Part shown: positions 7,644-11,043 of the stretch, one piece after another
Layout of the letters: each line of letters starts with the position of its first letter
Numbering within the stretch: the first letter of the stretch is position 1
Source of the DNA: Euperipatoides rowelli
Taxonomy: Eukaryota > Onychophora > Udeonychophora > Euonychophora > Peripatopsidae
Reading direction: 5' to 3' (one strand)
Assembly: GCA_003024985.2 (NCBI GenBank)
Contig: PXIH01S0045238.1
Length of the DNA stretch: 11,043 nucleotides
Position numbers and translations under genes: made by a program
The notes under the pieces: model-generated
What the model was told of the DNA's origin: nothing
What the model saw: only the letters and a program-made list of their open reading frames with translations
Database searches by the model: none

Positions 7644-7647
7644 TTAA
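7644..7647 (+). repeat. Right TTAA target site
   Basis: This TTAA directly follows the AAGGGG end of the piggyBac-like element and matches the copy at 6920-6923. Confidence 0.75.
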
Positions 7648-8147
7648 GCTATGAAATTAATACCAACAAACAAAAAAATAAATAAATACAAAATTACTAC
7701 TACCCTATATTGAAATATAGTAGCCTAGTGAAAACAAAGAAGAAAAAAAAAAATTTATAAAGTTAGATAACGTACTGAATTAGAATAATATAAAATAAAA
7801 TGTTGTTAAATTATTCAAAAGTCCAAATTAAGAGTAGCCTACAGTATACATTTCATAAATTTGTCATCATTTTTCCTCCCTTAATTTGTTTTCAAAGGTC
7901 TGATTTTAATTAAATCTTAGAATGCAATGGTATAATGACAGAGGACTGGGGAGGGGGGGAGTGTCCATTTCTTGCCAGTATCTTATTTGCTCAGTTCGTG
8001 AAGCCTGAGATTTTGTAAAAGGGCAACAAGTCTGTCACTGGTCTAGATCCCTATGCACACACACATAGATTGTACAGGCTATTAAAAAAGTGCAGTGTTT
8101 GTCTAATGCAAGTTACTTAAATAAAATAATTAAACAACTTTGACCAT
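7648..8147. other. A/T-rich gene-free stretch
   Basis: No reading frame or RNA gene is supported. Local oddities are a G-rich patch near 7947-7962 (GGGGAGGGGGGGAG) and a short CA run at about 8056-8065 framed by CTATG and CATAG. Two TAGCCTA words occur here. Confidence 0.55.
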
Positions 8148-8207
8148 TGGCAGTGAGTTGTATGGTAGTACAATTAAGTTTAGAATGTAGGATTCAAGTT
8201 CAAATCC
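8148..8207 (+). ncRNA. Possible tRNA-derived SINE relic
   Basis: AGTTCAAATCC at 8197-8207 fits the pol III B box (GGTTCGANNCC) at all but two positions. TGGCAGTGAGTTG at 8148-8160 is a loose A-box candidate, and GGTAGTAC follows in the position of a D loop. The box spacing is in the normal range for tRNA-like promoters. The T-stem and acceptor stem do not fold well, so this is not a working tRNA. It reads best as a decayed tRNA-derived SINE head, followed by A/T-rich sequence. Confidence 0.35.
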
Positions 8208-9203
8208 CTGATATCCATGTGGCCACAAAAGTTTATTTTAAAAAAATTATATTCAAAATAACCTAATTCAAACTTCTTAATATGGCTTCAAAATGTAGGC
8301 TTTACTGTATTACTGTTACTGATATATAAAAATGTTTTTTTTTTTTTGTTAATGTTTTTGTATCCTTATACTTTGATGTTGATGTTTATACTTGGTTCCA
8401 CTTTATTCCCTTCCTTTAAAAAATGATAACCTTCTGGTCTACATCCATTTGTTGAAATTTAAACTTTTTAATGTAACTTGAATATTTAGATTCAATCAAC
8501 CTCAATTTGTTTTTAAAAAGTAATTTTTAATTAAATAACTAACTAAGCCATTATAGAATGGGGATAAATAAAAAGCAACCGTGCTTGTGGGTCTTAAAGC
8601 TTACTGCATTTTTTTCTTTCGACAAAAAAACAACTACAACCTATCAAATCTTTCTAATAGCCTACATTAGTTTAAGATCGTTCTAAAAAATATATATGGT
8701 AGGCTATTATAATTATTGTATACAAACTGATCATTATTTTTTTTTTCTAATCCCACCATAAAATTTTAGTAGGCTGTAGTTTTGTAGGCAGTCCACCGGA
8801 CTTCTTCAAACAGTTATTAGTGGTCTGTATTGCCTAGGCACAAGACCAAGTGCTGGAAGATTGATTGATAGTCTATATGTTCTTACTGCTTCTATCTCAT
8901 CCTTTCATTTTTAGATGCAGAAGACACATTCATTTAAAAATATGGGCGGTACATTTTATGAGCATAATTCTAAATCACTCAATAATGCAAATATATGGTA
9001 GCCTACTGTTACAACTATAATATAGCAACATTATCTATTGGATTATATTCTTTTATTTAAGATAAACAACACAATATAGCCTACTAGTATATTTGTTAAT
9101 CATCTTTGCATGACCAGTTTGTCATCAAAATGTTTTGAAAATTGTTCTTTGAAATGGTCCACTTGTGTACCAGTTCTAGAATTGCTCTACATTTACTTTA
9201 GAT
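8208..9203. other. A/T-rich gene-free region
   Basis: About 1 kb contains no supported gene. It has a T tract near 8335-8347, several TAGCCTA/TAGGCTA words (about 8658, 8700, 8769, 9000, 9078) and a slightly G+C-richer part at about 8780-8870 that I could not assign. Confidence 0.55.
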
Positions 9204-9749
9204 CAGAGGTTCCCAAAATTATCCAGCGCCCCTCTGGAAATCTACCTTCTTAAATGAACAGACAGAAAGAAGCAGTAACAAATTGATGTTCTTTTATGAA
9301 TCTATATTTCTACCTACATCCTACAACATAGTAAACAAAGATGTTGTTGTAAATAAGACATTGAAGCTTAAAATTATAAAATTATTTTTTAAAATAAATG
9401 AAAGTAACATTCACATTTAATGTAGGTCTACTTTAAAAAAAAAGGGAATAATTAAAGAGTTAGACCTGTCACTGTCAGTAAACTTGACCACTGATCATAT
9501 TAATTTCGGTGAACTTGACCACTGATCGTTAGGCTATATTAACTTGCATTTTGTGTGTTTATTTAGAAAATAATGAAATCATTACGAATTTAACTCGATG
9601 TTACCAACGTTTTTTCATATGTCCTTCTCTTTCTTTATGCTTCCACCGCCCCCTAAATTTTATTCAACACCCTCCAATTGCACCCAAGGCTATTAACACT
9701 GTCCCCAGCACCGCCAAGGGAGTGATATCAACTGTTGAAGAAATGCTAG
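9204..9749. mobile_element. Degenerate hAT-type non-autonomous element
   Basis: The left end CAGAGGTTCCCAAAATTATC followed by CAGCGCCCCTCTGG is a textbook hAT terminus with the CGCCCC subterminal block. The right side carries ACCGCCCCCTAAATTTTATT, CACCCTCC and CCGCCAAGGGAGTG. These correspond to the C-rich subterminal array and inverted end of the same kind of element, ending near CTAG at 9746-9749. The terminal bases on the right are decayed and no 8-bp target duplication is seen. The first 13 bases match those of the 3669-4131 MITE, so the two may use related transposases. A 69-codon frame (9551-9760) lies over the C-rich end and is an artefact of it. Confidence 0.6.
9475..9527 (+). repeat. 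Short direct repeat, 22-bp units
   Basis: AACTTGACCACTGATC is repeated exactly at 9481-9496 and 9512-9527. With the preceding six bases (TCAGTA and TCGGTG) the units are 22 bp with a period of 31. It lies inside the degenerate hAT-type element and could be a pair of subterminal or internal repeats of it. Confidence 0.85.
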
Positions 9750-10550
9750 CAAATAAATAAATCTTTTATATTTTCTCAATTTATGCTATCTGAATGTTTG
9801 TCACTTTCCCAAATTATTTTGATGTATTCTTACCTCTTCAAACATATTTTATTTATATAACAAAAAAGAAATCACACTTAGCAATAAGATAAAAAATAAA
9901 TTAAATTTTTTTTAAAAAAATATAACATGTAAGTTATGTAACTGAAGGATAAAGTTTCAAAAACTGGTTTAAAAAATACAATTTATCACATTGGTAATAA
10001 AAAAAATTAAATTTTAGACATTTTATAACATGAATATTGTTTTTAATTTCATTTTAAAAGCATTTAGAGAAATCGACTTGATTTTTTTTTTAAATATAGA
10101 ATGTTTGTTATACATGTAGCCTAAGGTTGTTGATTCTGTGAAGAAAAGTGAAATGCCAAATCTAATAACTCTATAAAATGAAAATAATTTCTAGAAGGTT
10201 TTCAGAAACAAAAAAAATATTACAGTATTTCATTTTAAAACAAATAAGATAGTCTATCAGGTAAATACAAGGAGATGATCATTTAGATAAAATGATTTTC
10301 ATTTTCGTAGTCAGTGACAAAAAAAAAAAAACAGTTCACAAGACTCCACAAAAGTTTCATGTTCTTCATCACCATGTGAAGAAACTATCTACAGTAGCAA
10401 TATTATGCGATGTCAAAACCTAAATTCTGTAAAAATAGAAAAGGCATATTGTCAAATAGAACATTTCTGACCTAAATGGTAATTCTTGTAGAATTCCATG
10501 ACAAATATTCAAACCTTACACATTCGTCTTGCTATTATACTCGATTGTTT
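9750..10550. other. A/T-rich gene-free region
   Basis: No gene is supported. A small hairpin with TTCTTCA (10362-10368) and TGAAGAA (10377-10383) is present, as are A tracts around 9907 and 10320. Base composition becomes more balanced from about 10500 as the LINE fragment is approached. Confidence 0.55.
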
Positions 10551-11043
10551 GGATGGGTCAGACACCTTTCGAAATTGCTGTTCAGACTTAGGAAATGGTT
10601 AACCAAAGATGAACTGGTTTTGATCTATATAATGGATTAATCTCCCCTTGTCTGGGATATTGTGACAAAATATGGAGTCAATGGAATCAGGTATCTAAAC
10701 AAAAACTGCAGGTTGTCTCAAATACATCCGCGAGGGTGATTGTTTATGGGCCAGGGCGATCAAGCGCCTCTGGAGCTTTGTTATCACTAGGATGGTCAAC
10801 ATTGGAAAAAAGAGGAAATTACACAGGGGTCAACTTGTGTGGAGGTGTCTTAATAGTCAAGCGCCTAAGATATGTGATTCGTTGACATCAAGTATCATGA
10901 GCCATACATATAACACAAGACAAAGATCCCCAAAAAACTTCTTTACAAACCAAAGGAATACACAAATAGGTTTTAATGCATTACATTACTATGCAGCTTA
11001 TGAATGGAATGGCATACCTAACTATATAAGAATTTCTAAGGAT
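10551..11043 (+). pseudogene. Non-LTR retrotransposon (LINE) reverse transcriptase 3' part, frameshifted, runs off window
   Basis: Three successive plus-strand frames together resemble the C-terminal part of a LINE ORF2 polyprotein, downstream of the reverse transcriptase core. Frame one (to about 10628) gives KLLFRLRKWLTKDELVLIY. Frame two (about 10628-10837) gives LYNGLISPCLGYCDKIWSQW, then ALLSLGWSTLEKRGNY. Frame three (about 10840-11043) gives WRCLNSQAPKICDSLTSS, SHTYNTRQRS, and YYAAYEWNGIPNYIR. The order Y-x-L-x-P-x-x-x-Y-C...W, LGW..LE.R, H.YNTR and A..WN.IP..IR is the well-known tail of CR1/L2/Jockey-type elements. Each frame change fits a two-base insertion (AT near 10627, TG near 10838). 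The upstream catalytic core is missing, so the copy looks 5'-truncated. It has no stop at the window edge. Clade assignment would need a tree. Confidence 0.85.

Noticed and set aside
7614-7650. AGCTTAAC/GTTAAGCT hairpin at the right edge of the piggyBac-like element
   Set aside because: The 8-bp arms cross the element boundary and include the TTAA target, so it is probably coincidental and not an element feature.
8148-8207. Functional tRNA gene
   Set aside because: The T-stem and acceptor stem do not pair, so at most it is a decayed tRNA-derived repeat.
9551-9760. 69-codon plus-strand frame rich in proline
   Set aside because: The proline-rich part is the translation of the C-rich subterminal end of a hAT-type element.

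Overview
This is an A+T-rich stretch (roughly 70% A+T by eye) of animal nuclear DNA, most likely intergenic or intronic sequence from an invertebrate or a basal deuterostome. The evidence is the homopolymer A and T tracts, the lack of any credible host coding sequence, the density of small non-autonomous DNA transposons, a broken LINE, and a strong excess of TAGGC/GCCTA words. Two unresolved bases (1260, 1275) point to a draft assembly. I cannot name the species. The transposon families seen here occur across arthropods, molluscs, echinoderms, amphioxus and fish.

Layout. Positions 1-960 are A/T-rich with a 36-37 bp direct repeat seen twice (248 and 594). Positions 960-3300 are mostly featureless, apart from a small G+C-richer patch (about 1595-1680) and a perfect 26-bp-arm hairpin at 2067-2123. 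Positions 3315-5340 form a transposon cluster. It holds a probable decayed hAT-like element (3315-3631), a clear hAT-type MITE with perfect 8-bp target duplications (3669-4131), and an element of about 1.2 kb with inverted repeats of more than 300 bp (about 4152-5340). Positions 5341-6024 hold a 35-bp tandem duplication. A second hAT-type MITE (6033-6451) with 7/8-matching target duplications follows, then a G+C-rich foldback (6572-6771) and a 720-bp piggyBac-like MITE flanked by TTAA (6924-7643). Positions 7648-10550 are A/T-rich and hold a possible tRNA-SINE relic (about 8148-8207), a third, degenerate hAT-type element (about 9204-9749) and a short direct repeat. The right edge (10551-11043) carries the 3' part of a non-LTR retrotransposon reverse transcriptase reading frame, broken by two dinucleotide insertions and running off the window.

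No gene here appears functional. All DNA elements lack a transposase and would depend on enzymes encoded elsewhere. The parts most worth a second look are the perfect hairpin at 2067, the long-inverted-repeat element (a possible source of double-stranded RNA), the paired subterminal palindromes of the piggyBac-like element, and the unclassified G+C-rich foldback at 6572. I see no convincing new biochemical system.
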